Assembly: GCA_003344405.1 (NCBI GenBank)
Contig: NOWV01000131.1
Location: forward strand, 1-64,000
DNA from: Trichoplax sp. H2
Lineage: Eukaryota; Placozoa; Uniplacotomia; Trichoplacea
Reading direction: 5' to 3'
Length of the DNA: 64,000 bases
The position numbers and the translations under genes are program-made. Of the stretch, positions 23,484 through 38,453 are shown piece by piece (within the stretch, counting starts at the first letter, position 1; every line of letters starts with the position of its first letter). Below the pieces are notes generated by a model, which saw nothing but the letters and a program-made list of their open reading frames with translations, made no database searches and was not told where the DNA came from.

Positions 23484-24165
23484 AGCCCGATGACACCACC
23501 ACAGGCCGCATCACTCCACCAGTGGGTAGTGGGGACTGGTTGGGACGACTTGGACAATAATAGCCACACGTATTCAGTGTTGCGGGCCCGATGACACCAC
23601 CACCACCACTCCACCAGTGTTTAGTGGGGACTGGTTGGGACGACTTGGACAATAATAGCCACACGTATTCAGTGTTGCGGGCCCGATGACACCACCACCA
23701 CTCACTCCACCAGTGGGTAGTGGGGACTGGTTGGGACGACTTGGACAATAATAGCCACACGTATCCAGTGTTTTACGGGCCCGATGACACCACCGGTGGG
23801 CGGGCGGGCACCACCACTCCACCAGTGGGTAGTGGGGACTAGTTTGGAGTACTTTGGACGACTTGGACAATAATAGCCACACGTATTTTGTTACGGGCCC
23901 GATGACACCACCACTCCACCAGTGGGTAGTGGGACTAGTTGGGACGACTTGGACAATAATAGCCACGCATATTCAGTGTTACGGGCCCGATGACACCACC
24001 ACTCCACCAGTGGGTAGTGGGGACTAGTTGGGACGACTTGGACAATAATAGCCACACGTACAATTCAGTGTTGCGGGCCCGATGACACCACCACCACTCC
24101 ACTAGTGGGTAGTGGGGACTAGTTGGGACGACTTGGACAATAATAGCCACACGCACTCAGTGTTA
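23484..24165. repeat. Minisatellite, about seven irregular units of 82-129 bp
   Basis: Each unit carries GGGCCCGATGACACCACCAC, then CTCCACCAGTGGGTAGTGGG, GACGACTTGGACAATAATAG and CCACACGTATTCAGTGTT. Seven copies of the GACAATAATAGCCAC word were counted. Unit length varies through CAC-triplet and short insertions, and one unit (near 23800) has an extra GGTGGGCGGGCGGGCAC. It is far GC-richer than its surroundings. The repeat is open on the minus strand, giving spurious proteins rich in LLLSKSSQPVPT. It lies 0.7 kb upstream of EF1-alpha copy 1. Confidence 0.92.
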
Positions 24166-26569
<2,404 letters not shown>

Positions 26570-28197
26570 TCAATCCTGATGCCCCTGATATATTTAGATT
26601 AATAAAAAGTGTAATACAATATCGTAGATGATCATGTGTAATTGTTACAATTTTATTATGCTGTACTGCTGTTGCTGGCCTAAGCGTAAATTGACTTATC
26701 TTTCAGTCTGACAGAGTTATCAATAAAAAGGTACTGCGATAGTCTTTCGTAATCAATAACTGAGAATCTACCGTTGCTGACTGTTGGTTGGTTGTTGAAT
26801 TCATTTTGAACTTCCTTATTACAGTAATAGCATACTGGTCGCTATTAGAGCGCAATGATATTGATTGGTTATAGCTATCATATAAGGAAGGATACAGTTA
26901 CTGTACTATAGTAAAAATCAATTGGACGATAATACGTTTGAAGCGGAATCGCTTTAGCAACCTATGAAACGTTTAGTGATTACTTATAATTTTTCGACAT
27001 TATAAAAAAGGCATGCAATATACGATACAAAGGGTATTTCGCTTCATGAAGCTTCACGCAATCCTTTACTCCAACAATGGATATGGATTGTAATAAGTAG
27101 ATGATGCCGCGCAAAAGTGCTTCGGCGTTAAACTACAGTACTGTATTGTTGCCTTCATGTAAGTACTATCGTAAACGACAGTATCATTAATCATGATTCA
27201 TGAGCATATAAATACCAGAAAAACATACTGCACTGTAAGCGCGGAACGCCTGTGTACAGTATGTTCGATAAAGAATCTTGGTTATAGGGTGTTACTTCAA
27301 TCAACATCGTGACTGATAATGTCATTACGGTATTAGGCTTTTTTTTCTTTCTTTCTTTTACAATTAATTACGAAAGTATCACAATATCAGTATTTCTCCC
27401 AGCACAATACCCATTGACTGTCATGACTATGTGTAGATGCAACAGCAAATTTATCGTCATGACTTACTAAACCGTACGTAGTGCAAAACACTACAGGCAT
27501 TGAATTATGAAGTACAACGCTGAATCCTGCAAGCAGTGCAATCTATGATGACTGGACTAGCTGAGAAATACAATAATATAGGACACTAATTTTTTATTTG
27601 AAATGAAAGACTCACTTACGTGTATTTATACGTTATTAATTGATACTCAAATTGAATAGATTGCTATCCCATTGTATCACCGTAATAACAACCTGATTAT
27701 ACGCTTATTAGTGTAATCCTATACAAGTATACTGTACATAGAGGAGTCAATATGGACTCTAAAATTATCAGAACACTGATACATTGATGTGAGCTGCTAC
27801 ATGCACATGTGTGTCTGTGTTGCAATGCGCTAAAATTCGTTTTACGTTTTACTGTTGTGGAAATATAAATCAAAAGAAGTTGCAGAAAATCCGATACGCT
27901 AAGTCAATTTAAATGGACTGCATTGAAAGATTGAATGCTATAACAATATAATCAGCAAAATAAAATTTATTTTGAATACACTCCGGAGCAATCGTAGTTG
28001 TACATCATTTTTAAATTCTTAAGACAATTTAATATCGGTTGCTTTATAATTAATTATCACCTTAACCAGATTGTAGTTTACAAATTAATGTAGACGCCAG
28101 ATGCCATTTCGATTGATTAGTAATGGCAACCACCACCTGTAGCATGCAATCATCGCATCCCTTTCATGCTCTTGGTGAATCGTTGTAGGGACCAGTC
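26570..28197. other. Intergenic, EF1-alpha copy 1 to ADA-1
   Basis: 1.6 kb between convergent genes. Polyadenylation signals AATAAA are seen at 26601-26606 and near 26721 (for EF1-alpha), and TTTATT at 27966-27971 (AATAAA on the minus strand, for ADA-1). About the first 330 bp resemble the flank downstream of EF1-alpha copy 2. No other gene is seen. Confidence 0.6.
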
Positions 28198-31100
28198 TTA
28201 TACCTTCATACCGTAGATTTCTTCCAAGTCATTAATTAATTGTTGCTTTTCTTCTTCTGGTAAGAATGACGAACGAGCTGCATTAAATGTCTATAATGGG
28301 TGTTTTAATATTCGAAATAGACACAGACAACACGTATACAATTAATCAACATTGATTGCAACTGGATATTTTATTCTAAAAATGAATCAAAAATAACTTA
28401 AGTATTTAATTTAAAAGATCTACCACAAAAAAAAATCATTTAATCATTGACAATTCATCTTACCGCTCGCGTCAGTACTGAAGCACCGTAACCCCATTTA
28501 TTGTAAACCAATTTATATTCATCGGCAACACCAGAATTACAACACAAAGAATCATCGGAGTTTATAGAAAAATTTAGCCCTTCGTTAATAAATCTAGTAG
28601 AAGAACCGAAGTAATGACGAAGTTTCAATAAACTTAAATAATTTACAAATGGAGATAATTTAGGATCTAAATATGATATAATCAACCGTTTAGCGGGATG
28701 ATTATCAAAACTTGAACAGGAACCTGTAAGTATACTAGATGTCGGGCAAACCTGTAATGATGAGAATAGAATAAATCATCACTATAAAAGATTACGTTAA
28801 AATAGTAACAGATTAAGCTAACTTCCAGATGGATTTGTTCTTTCTTGACCCTTTCAAGTAAACTTTCATCTTCCACTAACTGATATCCATGACCGATTCT
28901 TTCAGCGCTTAGCCAATCCAAACTCTACCAATATATCAACATATTATTGTAATAGAAAAATTTCTATTGGTTTCCCTTTCTAATAATGTACACTTTCATA
29001 TCCACTAATAAATTGATTATCGAGATATAGCAAATACTCAGAATTTTATAATACTGTATAGTGTTGCATAAAGAGCTATTAACTCTGTTCAATAGTGGAG
29101 GTAATAGTACGAGTGGATTTGATTAAAACCATTAGGATCATTTACTACATCAAATGCAATCACAAGATAATGTCTATGTCATATATCTGAATCTTAGACT
29201 TAGTTAATGTTAGTATAGTAACGAAAATACACAACAGTCTACATACAATATCATGCCAGATATCATAAAATAATTTAAATTATAAATTATATCGACTACA
29301 GGATATGCATAACACTTTCAGTCCGATTTGTATAAGATAATTAATTATAAAATAAATCAGACAATATACTTCATTTACGATATCTCATCCTTTATTCTAG
29401 TTCAAACTCATGTTACTATATACTGTACTTTATCATTCAACCATTTTAAAACATACACGTTGCCATTTATAATTGTACACTATGGAATACAGTACAGGCT
29501 AGCATGCAAAACAATGGTAATTTACCGGACAATTGAGAAAATCGAATGAATATTTCTACATTCTGTAGTATTTATCGCTGTAGTTTCCTTCTTTTCGAAT
29601 ACGCTAAAAATAGAGTTCACTTCTAAAATCTTATTTTTAGAAGATATTACCAGTCGCATAAAATTAATAAACTTTCATTTAGAGACCATTCTAATGAATT
29701 TTCTAGTGACTCTTGCAATTTTTTTAAGATCAGAAATTTGCCTATTATAGCGAAATTATTAACTATACATCATACACTCTCGGACTCAACCGATAAAAAT
29801 AGCACTGCCTTACTTAATATGACATTGCAATACGTTGCTAGCGATACTAGCAGATTACGAATATTCTGCCAATATGTTGTTGATACCTTAATGTACACTA
29901 ATTCTCTTTATATAGTCTTATGTGTAAATAACGTAACTAACGCCAACCTGGCGAATATTTTCGGCTGTTCCGGCTTCTCCTGCGTGAACTGTTCTATGAA
30001 TACCATATCTCTTGGCTTCCTTTAATATTACAAGGAATAACTGTTTTCATAATGAGGAAGCAAACACTTTCGATCCCAATAACAACATTTGTACAAACTC
30101 ACTTGAAAAGCTTTACAAAATTCATCACCAGGTTTAATACTATCTTCTAGTTCATTTCCTTCTATATCAATACCCACAACTCCTTTTCTATGATACTTTT
30201 TGCATAGTTCAATAGTTTCAGTAGCTGAGTCTATAACATCGAAAATATATAGATTATAAACCCTTTCAACGCAGAAACAATGGCGATAGAGTTTAAAACT
30301 ATCATGGGACAATAAAATGGAAAACTGTGATCAAGTTTTACAACATAATATAATCTATAACAACTGCTACTATGTACCGATATTAATTATTTTTTAATTT
30401 TTACCCTGTATATAATAGTATTGTACTAATTAAAATATTGTGATGTTAGTATCAACAAATATGACAATTAATAATACACCATATACTTGTATTAATATCG
30501 AACTTCAAACCTTGAAAGTAATTTTACCTGGACAACCTCGAAGACAACAAAGAATACTTTTAACTTTGATTCCGTACCGTCGACATCCCTCCTCTAATCC
30601 ATCTACTATAGTAAGTAGCACTTGTTCGCTAGTTAATTTATCGCCTTCTGTCGCGTCATTATTTGATGTTCCGCTGGTCAACAATCCCGGAGCATAACGC
30701 GCCTCAGTATATAAGACACCTTGATTTGCCTGATCTTCACAAAATTCTATTGCACACCGATGAAGGGCATGAGGATCACCACTAGATGAATTTTAATTGA
30801 AAAAATTTAGATATTCTATTGTACTAAGAAGTACAGTAATGCATAAATTATAGTATTACACCGAAATTTCAAGTTTCTAATGTAGTATAGTGAAACAGGT
30901 CATAATTTTGGGCACAGTATACCAGCAGAATAATCAAATGATCTATAAAGTATCCCGTTATTATTAAAATTTATAGAGTCGATAACCGCCATAATAACAT
31001 ACGCGTATATCCACTTAAGCTACTCATTTTTAACCCATATTTAGGCTGCAATAACACCGTATTGTTAAAGTTCAAAGCTTGCCATACCCTATCTAGATTT

Positions 31101-32469
31101 TCTATTGGTAGCTTGTAAGATAGTAAATATTTATAGAATAACTAAACCATTGTTAGTCTCCAAAACTAACATATGTGTATAATGTATGAAGACCTAATAG
31201 GAAATATACTACCATTTCACTCGATCAATTTAGTATCTTATAAGAAGCCTATGCATAGTTTATGAAAGAAGCGATGGTTGTTAACACTAACTGCTGATAG
31301 TATTCATATAAGACGCATGAATAATGAATATCTTGTAATTAATGTAGATTAACCGACGAACTAATGGATAAGAGAAAAAATAGAGATTTTTAGGCTCACC
31401 TAATAACCGGTATGAAAACAGCAAATGGCTCCAAAAATTTCTTTAAAGATCGGTCTGTCTCGTTGGCACAGGAAACGAATTCTTTAAATTGTCTTGCATT
31501 GTCTACGGGCAATTCAATACCTTTACTCCTATAATTAAAATCATATTCATCAGTTATTATTCAAATTTGGTTACTCAATTTACAAATTTGACCGAACTAT
31601 CTAACTGAAGCTATTAATAAGCAATGCATGTAAAGAAAAAAATAGCATTGTTCTGAATTATGGCGAAGCAAAATTTAATATTTAACGAAGTATACGTCGT
31701 AAAGCTTAAAAGTCTGATACTTTAAATTGTTAAATCCAGTATGGCTATTTGCTCTCTTGCAACTGTAATCAATTTATAATTTATAAGCAGAATATGCTGT
31801 AGTTACCGTAAAAATTTGAAATGTGGTATTTAACCTATTTACGAAAATCATTTCAAATACTGAATGTCATGTTTAAAATGTACCATGATCACTTATATTT
31901 ATAGTACTAGTACCTATGATTGTGTCTATACCAACAATCTAAATATACTTACCTAGCTAAATCTATTACTGTTTCAGCACGAAGCGCTCCGTCCAAATGA
32001 TTATGCAGTTCGACCTAGTTGACATACGCGAATATGTATTACATGAGTAGATATGTGCAGCTTCTAAGTTGAAATGGCAAATAATTGTATGTGGGCAATC
32101 AATTTTATCAAGACTTTAGAAAATCAGAATTTTATTAAAAATTCAAAAAGAATGATAATTATGTACTTTAGATTGCATTTCTCAACGACCGCTCGAAAAT
32201 TACTATCTGATATTGTACTATGCATAATAGTATGCGGAACTGGGCAATTAGCCTATTAAATACATCACGAATACCAATCTTTAACTGATATCACGCAATG
32301 TGGTGTTAGTTAACACGCTTGTGACACTAATTACATATGCACAATGTTAAATAGAACTTAGATATTACAGTTAATCTTATTTGGATTAAATTAATAAATG
32401 ATCGTGGAGAATGACTTATACGGTACTTACTTTACACTTTAAACTTTGTGAACCTGTAGCAGCCATCAT
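28198..32469 (-). CDS. ADA: Adenosine deaminase ADA-1, 10 exons
   Basis: Zinc enzyme that deaminates adenosine and deoxyadenosine to inosine and deoxyinosine in purine salvage. Exons in minus-strand order: 32431-32469, 31953-32014, 31400-31528, 30528-30781, 30103-30230, 29948-30019, 28823-28924, 28687-28751, 28464-28593, 28198-28290. This gives 357 aa (human 363) with all phases matching. Active-site motifs are complete: VELHNHLDG (two zinc His, residues 17 and 19), VHAGE (His216, Glu219), RIGHGY (His240) and SINSDD (Asp297, Asp298). It should therefore be active. Two consecutive ATGs (32464-32469) could start it. Intron 4 ends in a tandem acceptor, TAG then CAG 6 nt apart, both in frame. It is convergent with EF1-alpha copy 1, an arrangement repeated by EF1-alpha copy 2 and the ADA relic at 48.5 kb. 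Confidence 0.95.
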
Positions 32470-32609
32470 TCTTATTCTACCTCATTTTAAAATATCATGA
32501 TATATTGGGTTAGTTGAGATCGTTATCTTAACTAAGATGATAAATGCTAGCTAATGCAATGCAATTAATAATAATTGCTATATTGCAAACTGAGTTTTAG
32601 CCATCAGCC

Positions 32610-34230
32610 GCCCGTACAACACTACTTCAAAAGAGTAATTTATTGAAATTATTTGCAATCGTCGAATAAAATCTGTTTTTGTAATGGTTGTACTAGGAAT
32701 TGGAAAAACTGTCAGCAAATGTGAAGTTAACTACCATGAGATTTCATTGCATCGTTAGACCATAAAGTATTGCAAAATGAAGTAATCCATAACGATACCT
32801 CACGTATTTGCTAATATAACTATCTCATACGATGATCAGCTATGGAATATACGAATTACAGCAGCGCTAACCTTTACAAAAGTAGTTAACAATCTTGAAA
32901 CTATTTGCAATTATAAAATAAGACTAGTTTACAGTACAGTTATGCTAGAAGCCAGCGTTCCATAACAGAAGCTAAAAACTGGCATCACATTTGAAATTAA
33001 CTACTGCAAGATTTCATGATATTGTATATCCATAGTCAAAATATTGCAAAATGAAATAATCCACATAGATACTTGTTACAAAATCTCGATTTGTAACGAG
33101 GAAATCTTCCAACAAAGAGACTACACTTTTCTTAGTCGAAACTTTTATTTAGTGCTTCTACTCTTTATTCTACTACCGTACAGTACTGTAACCTCTAGTC
33201 TATACCTTCTTTAAGTATATGACATATTACTATTTATACCTACGCAACATGCACACGAACTAAAACAGGTTTAGGTAGCGTTAGCCAATAACAGAACGAC
33301 AACCCAGCTAAAATGTCGTAAACAAGACTGCAATTACTTAGTCTAAGATCATTGATAGCGTAAAATATATGAAAATTAGTAAGAAACATAGCTCAAAGGT
33401 TTAATACTGTGTGTTATAGGTAAGATTTGGTAGTCCATGTCTGACTCCATGATGCAATGTAATGCAGCAGACCTAACTTTAATTAAGAGCTGGTTGCTGA
33501 TTTTGAAATTACTTACAATCATAAAATAGAATTCGTTTACAATAATTGCACTAAGAGTTGAATACTGTCATCCATCTGAAATGAACTACAGACTGTCCTG
33601 CAAAGTCTCCTCATAATATCCTGTACAATGTACATTCAAAGGATTGTAAAACGGAAAAATCCATATTGATACTTCACCTGTTAGCTAATTCACTCACGGA
33701 CAGCCTACTCAACTATGCAACTTATTACACATAGTAATCCTTGCTAAGCTGGCCAATGATTTTGAAAATTCTTTGTAATTGCAAAATAAAACTTGTTTAC
33801 AACTGTCATCCAATCTGGAATTAACTACTGCAAAGTTAAATCGTATTATATAACTATACGAGAAAGGATTGCAAAACAGAATAATCCATATCAATACAGT
33901 ACTTCATTTCTTTACAGACAATATATTTAACTATGCAATACTATACTGTACACTGTATGTACTGTACATTGTATACTTTACTAAGCAACTTATATAATTA
34001 ATCAGAGTACAGTAGAACCAACCTTCACTAAAACTAGCTCATAGCTTTCAAATTATTTGCAATTGCAAAATAAAACTTGTCTGCAATAGTTGCACTAGGA
34101 GCTGAAAATTGTAATCACATCCAAAATGAATTACTGCCAGAATTTATCCTATTATACAACAATAACAATATTGCAAATAGAAATAATCTATTTTAATATT
34201 TTTAGTTCATCGTTGACTTACTGTATTTAT
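32610..34230. repeat. Five diverged copies of a roughly 180-250 bp repeat
   Basis: Units share the order: GAAATTATTTGCAAT(TG)CAAAATAAAACT, TTTACAATAGTTGCACTAGG, GAATTAACTACTGCAAGATT, a CATA-rich stretch, then TTGCAAAATGAAATAATCCA and ATACTTCA. Anchor words are near 32651, 32903, 33513, 33774 and 34057. Identity between copies is modest. No terminal repeats or open frame were found, so I cannot say whether it is a satellite or nested element remnants. Confidence 0.7.
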
Positions 34231-34621
34231 TCATGATAAAATTTTTACCTTTAGTTGCAAGAAAGTTGAGTACTAGAGACCCTGTACCTAAAGAGAGACT
34301 GGTAAAAACTCTCAATTTTTGTCTTCACAGTCACAAATATCGTTCCAAAAAGGTTAACGTATCTAATTGGTGCAGATGGACCCAAAATAGTTGCCAGTCC
34401 ATCCGTGTCCGCGTCCAATCAGATACGTTCTTGCTTTACCGCCTTTACGATATGTTTAGACATGTTTTTAGCCAGGACTTTGCCAGTCTCTCTTTAGGTA
34501 AAAGGCATCTTTATTTATTTATTTAATTAATTACCTGAATGCTGCATAGCTCAAGAAGATTGCAGTTAGACGAAGTTCAGCATCTCCACCATAAAGGTTT
34601 TATTACCCCTACAGACGTAAG

Positions 34622-34770
34622 ATCGGTACTATACGGTACAGTGTACAGTACGCAGTATTGTAGAAAACTGTACTGTACTCAGTACTGTACACTGTACGGT
34701 ACGGTATGTGGGACGGGACGGACGCGACTGGAACAGCGGCTCTTTCAGCTCCTGTATTGTACGCTGTACA
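34622..34770. repeat. GTAC-palindrome cluster
   Basis: Repeated GTACAGTGTACAGTACGCAG, CTGTACTGTACTCAGTACTG and GTACGGTACGGTATG words, about 200-350 bp upstream of the AP5S1 start codon. Similar clusters sit at 22.5 kb and at 42.25 kb, the latter just upstream of ADA-2. Confidence 0.7.
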
Positions 34771-34978
34771 GTATGCTCCTGCAAGCTTGCACAGTATCCA
34801 TGGAGAACATGGCTGACCTGGTTAATAAAGGAAATTTCCATTCACCTTAATTACATAAGCCTGTTGTAAGTTTTAATTTATCGTCTATATTATCATAGAC
34901 TAATGGTTGAAGCTAATTGAAGTATATTGTACTACGTGCTGGTTACAGGAGAGTAGGAAGTATCTTCAACACCACGAA

Positions 34979-37209
34979 ATGGTGCATAGTTTTGTTATCC
35001 ATAGCCTTTTACCTGGAACTTGCAGAGTATTCTATTCCATCACATTCTGCAGCGATAGCAAAGCGGTAAGTGATGATCATCGTCATGGTTATTATAATAA
35101 TTAAAACAAGTAGAATGTAGAGGCAAGATGCTTAGTTGCTTTGGACTACGCTAGCATTTATATAACATCCATATTCTAAGTTAGTGATGAATTAATCATT
35201 GAACGCCGTCGACAATTTGATGCAACTTCCGCTATTTTACGTGTATAATATTACTAAACTAGTTGCAATAATATCCTTTACTACATGGAAATATAAGCCT
35301 ATAGAGTTCAACAACATATGCTACGATGGCCTGTTGATATGCAATACTGTATAAGAATACAGTAAATTATAACTTCACGAAGCATCTCTACCATCCACAT
35401 GTTCGCTATTAACCAGAGTTACGCGTACATCGAAATACGTACGCATATCATAGAATACAGTATAGTAACCAATGACTTCTAGTAACTCTTGTAGTAATCC
35501 GTTCAAATTTTCTAAAAATTGATTGTTAATTAATCTTCACTACATGGCATTTATTTCGAAGTCCTTTTTGAATGATTACCACTACTGCACAGTGAGTGTA
35601 CACGGCTCATAGTACAGTGTACAGTATTCGAGTATAAATTGATTGATTTTATTCATTTATTAAACATCCTACTGTAATAGGCCAGTTTGCCATGCTAACT
35701 GAATTTTCACTCTATTACAATAGAATGGACACGTCGAAGATCGCAGTGGCCGGAAAGAGAAATTACTAGCCATTGCTCAACGTGTACAATCGGAATACTC
35801 ATTCAAACGAGTTACACAAAGGAGCGACCTTTATGATGAATTATTGGTGGCATCAGCAGAGTATGACTAATTAATTAAAGAATATATGTGTAGTATATTT
35901 ACTCATACGTAATTATCGATTCGGCTGTTCATTCTATCAGTATTTATATCACGACTTATCGGCTACTCTGGTAAAGTATGATGCATTGCGTAATTAGGTA
36001 TATAACATATCTATATATTATAGTTTAAAATCGATAACAATTTATGTCAAATACTAGTCTGTTACGGCCTATAATTAAAAGTATCTCACATACATACTTA
36101 GGGAATGCACTTTCGATTGATTAATAGTCATCTGTTGCCTATGATGTGTTGCTACTGTTACTATATTCATAAAATTTCAAATATCTTAAATTAATACACA
36201 GATATGGTTTAAATTTGGAAGGAGGCGCCTTTCGATCACTTCGTGGGGAACCATTCAAAAGCGAAAAGGCTATCCTTTGGCTTGGACGTGACAAGTTAGT
36301 ATTCCCATTTAATCGAACCATTAATTCTAGCAAAATATTGCTGATTTGATGAAAATATATAAAATAGATTTAAGATACAATTTAATTGAGCTACGCGTAC
36401 GAGAATGTTAAATATCTCTTAATATATTAGCTTGCAAATGGAATAATTTTTGTAGTGCCTTTAACTTCATACCGTACTGGTACTATTGTGTCAACGCTTA
36501 CGAGGATAAAGTTCTTTTATGTAGCTACACTTAGTATTCTTATTACCTACCCTATCAAAAATTTCAGGTTATATTAATATATCAAATCGTCCAGTATCTC
36601 GCCTATTATTTTACTTACAATTTGCTACAGATAAAGAATTAATCAACTATGGAATATTTTTTATTATTAATTAATACATGTGGTTGTGAAAAAAGTATTT
36701 AATGGTAAAATTGTAATTTCAATTATAACCTCATTAATTTAAAAATAGCAATGGATTTGCATTGGTATGCGATACTCATGAAAATCGCATGTTGGCTGAA
36801 AACACTTTGCGATTGCTTTGCAAATTCCTACAACCCCATATCAAAAACACTTCACAAGGAACGGAGGTACGTATATGATACTGTAGATTATATTTCTCAT
36901 TCTTTGCGGTTCTGTATATACTATCTTCTGTATTTTTAACTTAATGTATACAAGTAGATGATGATCGTCATACTCAGATTCTTATCTATTTCATAGCCTG
37001 TTCTATTGGTGGATCGTATAGCCGCAATAGTTAACCGATTTCTGCCCAACGGGCAGGTAAGACTGTGTGTGTCCTGGTTATTTCTCTAATGTTCACCGCA
37101 GAAATTACGTATTAATTTGAAACAAATATTTCTTCTGTAGCTCTTATTCTTAAATCATCGAATAATAAGACACTTTGAAAAAGAATTGGAGATGCTACTA
37201 TCAGCTTAA
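34979..37209 (+). CDS. AP5S1: AP-5 complex subunit sigma-1, 6 exons
   Basis: Small subunit of the AP-5 adaptor, a clathrin-independent complex that works with SPG11/SPG15 at late endosomes and lysosomes. Exons 34979-35065, 35724-35860, 36202-36294, 36749-36866, 36997-37056 and 37141-37209 give 187 aa (human about 200) with all junctions in frame. It is recognised by collinear similarity to human AP5S1: MVHSFVIHSLLPGTCRVFYS at the start, LLAIAQRVQSE, ILWLGRD, GFALVCDTHENRMLAENTLR, DRIAAIVNRFLPNGQLLFLN and a C-terminal FEKELE. The fold is a longin/sigma adaptin domain. It is divergent from ADA-1. AP-5 is patchily kept across eukaryotes, so its presence is informative. Confidence is high despite short exons because five separate blocks match in order. 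Confidence 0.92.
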
Positions 37210-38453
37210 TAAATGTATAAGAGGATTATAATTTGGTATTGACCTCAAATACTGGATGTGAAAAAGCTGAAGAAAATTCGTTAAAGACTGTATAGTTTAT
37301 CATTAGAATAAACCATTCTACAATTTATTACCTTTAGATTGAAGTTATGCAAACAACAATGTTTGTGCTGATCTGATTTAAAATTCAAGATACTGTACAA
37401 ACAACTTGAATTATTACTAAAATTTAACGACATGTACTTTAGTTCTATGTACAATATATTATTGATGAGCAGCATTATATATTTTTGAAATGGAGATCAA
37501 ATTGAAAAAAAATGCCCAACAGTTTGAAAATTTTGCTTTCACATTCAATTGTAGCTATTTTGGGAGCTATTTTCGACTGTATTCATTAAAATTATTGATT
37601 GCTCGTGTTTCGGTAGCTTCGTACTCGTAAAGAAATTTAAAATTGTAACTAATTGGTAGCGCAATAATGAAACGTTAAAGTAATTTCGATAAGGCGATTT
37701 TAATAAAACAGTATTCCTTGTCTTTATCGAAAACTTTATGTCTAAATCTTCGGCTTTAAATGATATATGCGTACAGTATGTACGACGTATTTAGATATCA
37801 CTGAGCATTCTGTGGTATTCTAAGAGTCGATTTTGTATGTGTAAACTACAATTATTAAATTTTCAGTAGTTTCTGTTATAGTGCAGTCATACGCATACTA
37901 CTTTAATCCAAATTTGTAGATACGTCGATTAATAGGTCATAATAAGGCAAATGTAAATATCTAAAAATTGAATCCACCATAAATTCACAAAACACCGTTA
38001 CTAACATTAGAAACATATGACGTATTAAACCATTGTATCCAAGGTAATCGATAAAACTTTATTATAAAGTGAATCAGACGTAAATGTTCCTTTCGAAATT
38101 GATGCCCTTCAATTCTACTTAAGACATTTGATTACAAAATTATCACTGTACGACACCATATCATCACACAAGAATTGAGGCTTTCTAACCAGAAATTGAT
38201 TATTATGCCCATAATTATAACAAAATGCCATACTTGACTAATTTAGCATCATTTACTGTGTAATGGTACTGATTGACTAAGAATCATAATATTATTCACC
38301 ATGTATCCATTAAGAAACATCAGATAAAATCAATAAATCAGCACATTCCGTTTTTAGACGCAACATTAAAAATCCAATAAATTACAGGAAAATGATCAAG
38401 ATAAGGGACAGTACTATATTAGTTCGAGAAACGGTAACTGGTTTCAATGTCCT
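37210..38453. other. Intergenic, AP5S1 to ADA-2
   Basis: 1.2 kb between convergent 3' ends. AT-rich. A minus-strand polyadenylation signal (TTTATT on the plus strand) at 38058-38063 may serve ADA-2. No other feature is seen. Confidence 0.4.

Larger units (their letters stand above)
32470..34978. other. Intergenic, ADA-1 to AP5S1
   Basis: 2.5 kb between divergent genes, mostly filled by the diverged repeat family at 32610-34230 and a GTAC-motif cluster at 34622-34770. Open frames at 34233-34526 and 34539-34850 were examined and resemble nothing known. Confidence 0.5.

Noticed and set aside
23410-24156. Overlapping minus-strand open frames (up to 130 codons) rich in WLLLSKSSQPVPT and THWW
   Set aside because: They are translations of the minisatellite unit. 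Frame shifts between units, no splice or start context, and no known domain.
34233-34850. Two plus-strand open frames of 97 and 103 codons upstream of AP5S1
   Set aside because: The second runs through the GTAC array, giving Tyr/Cys/Thr-rich low-complexity sequence; the first has no recognisable features.
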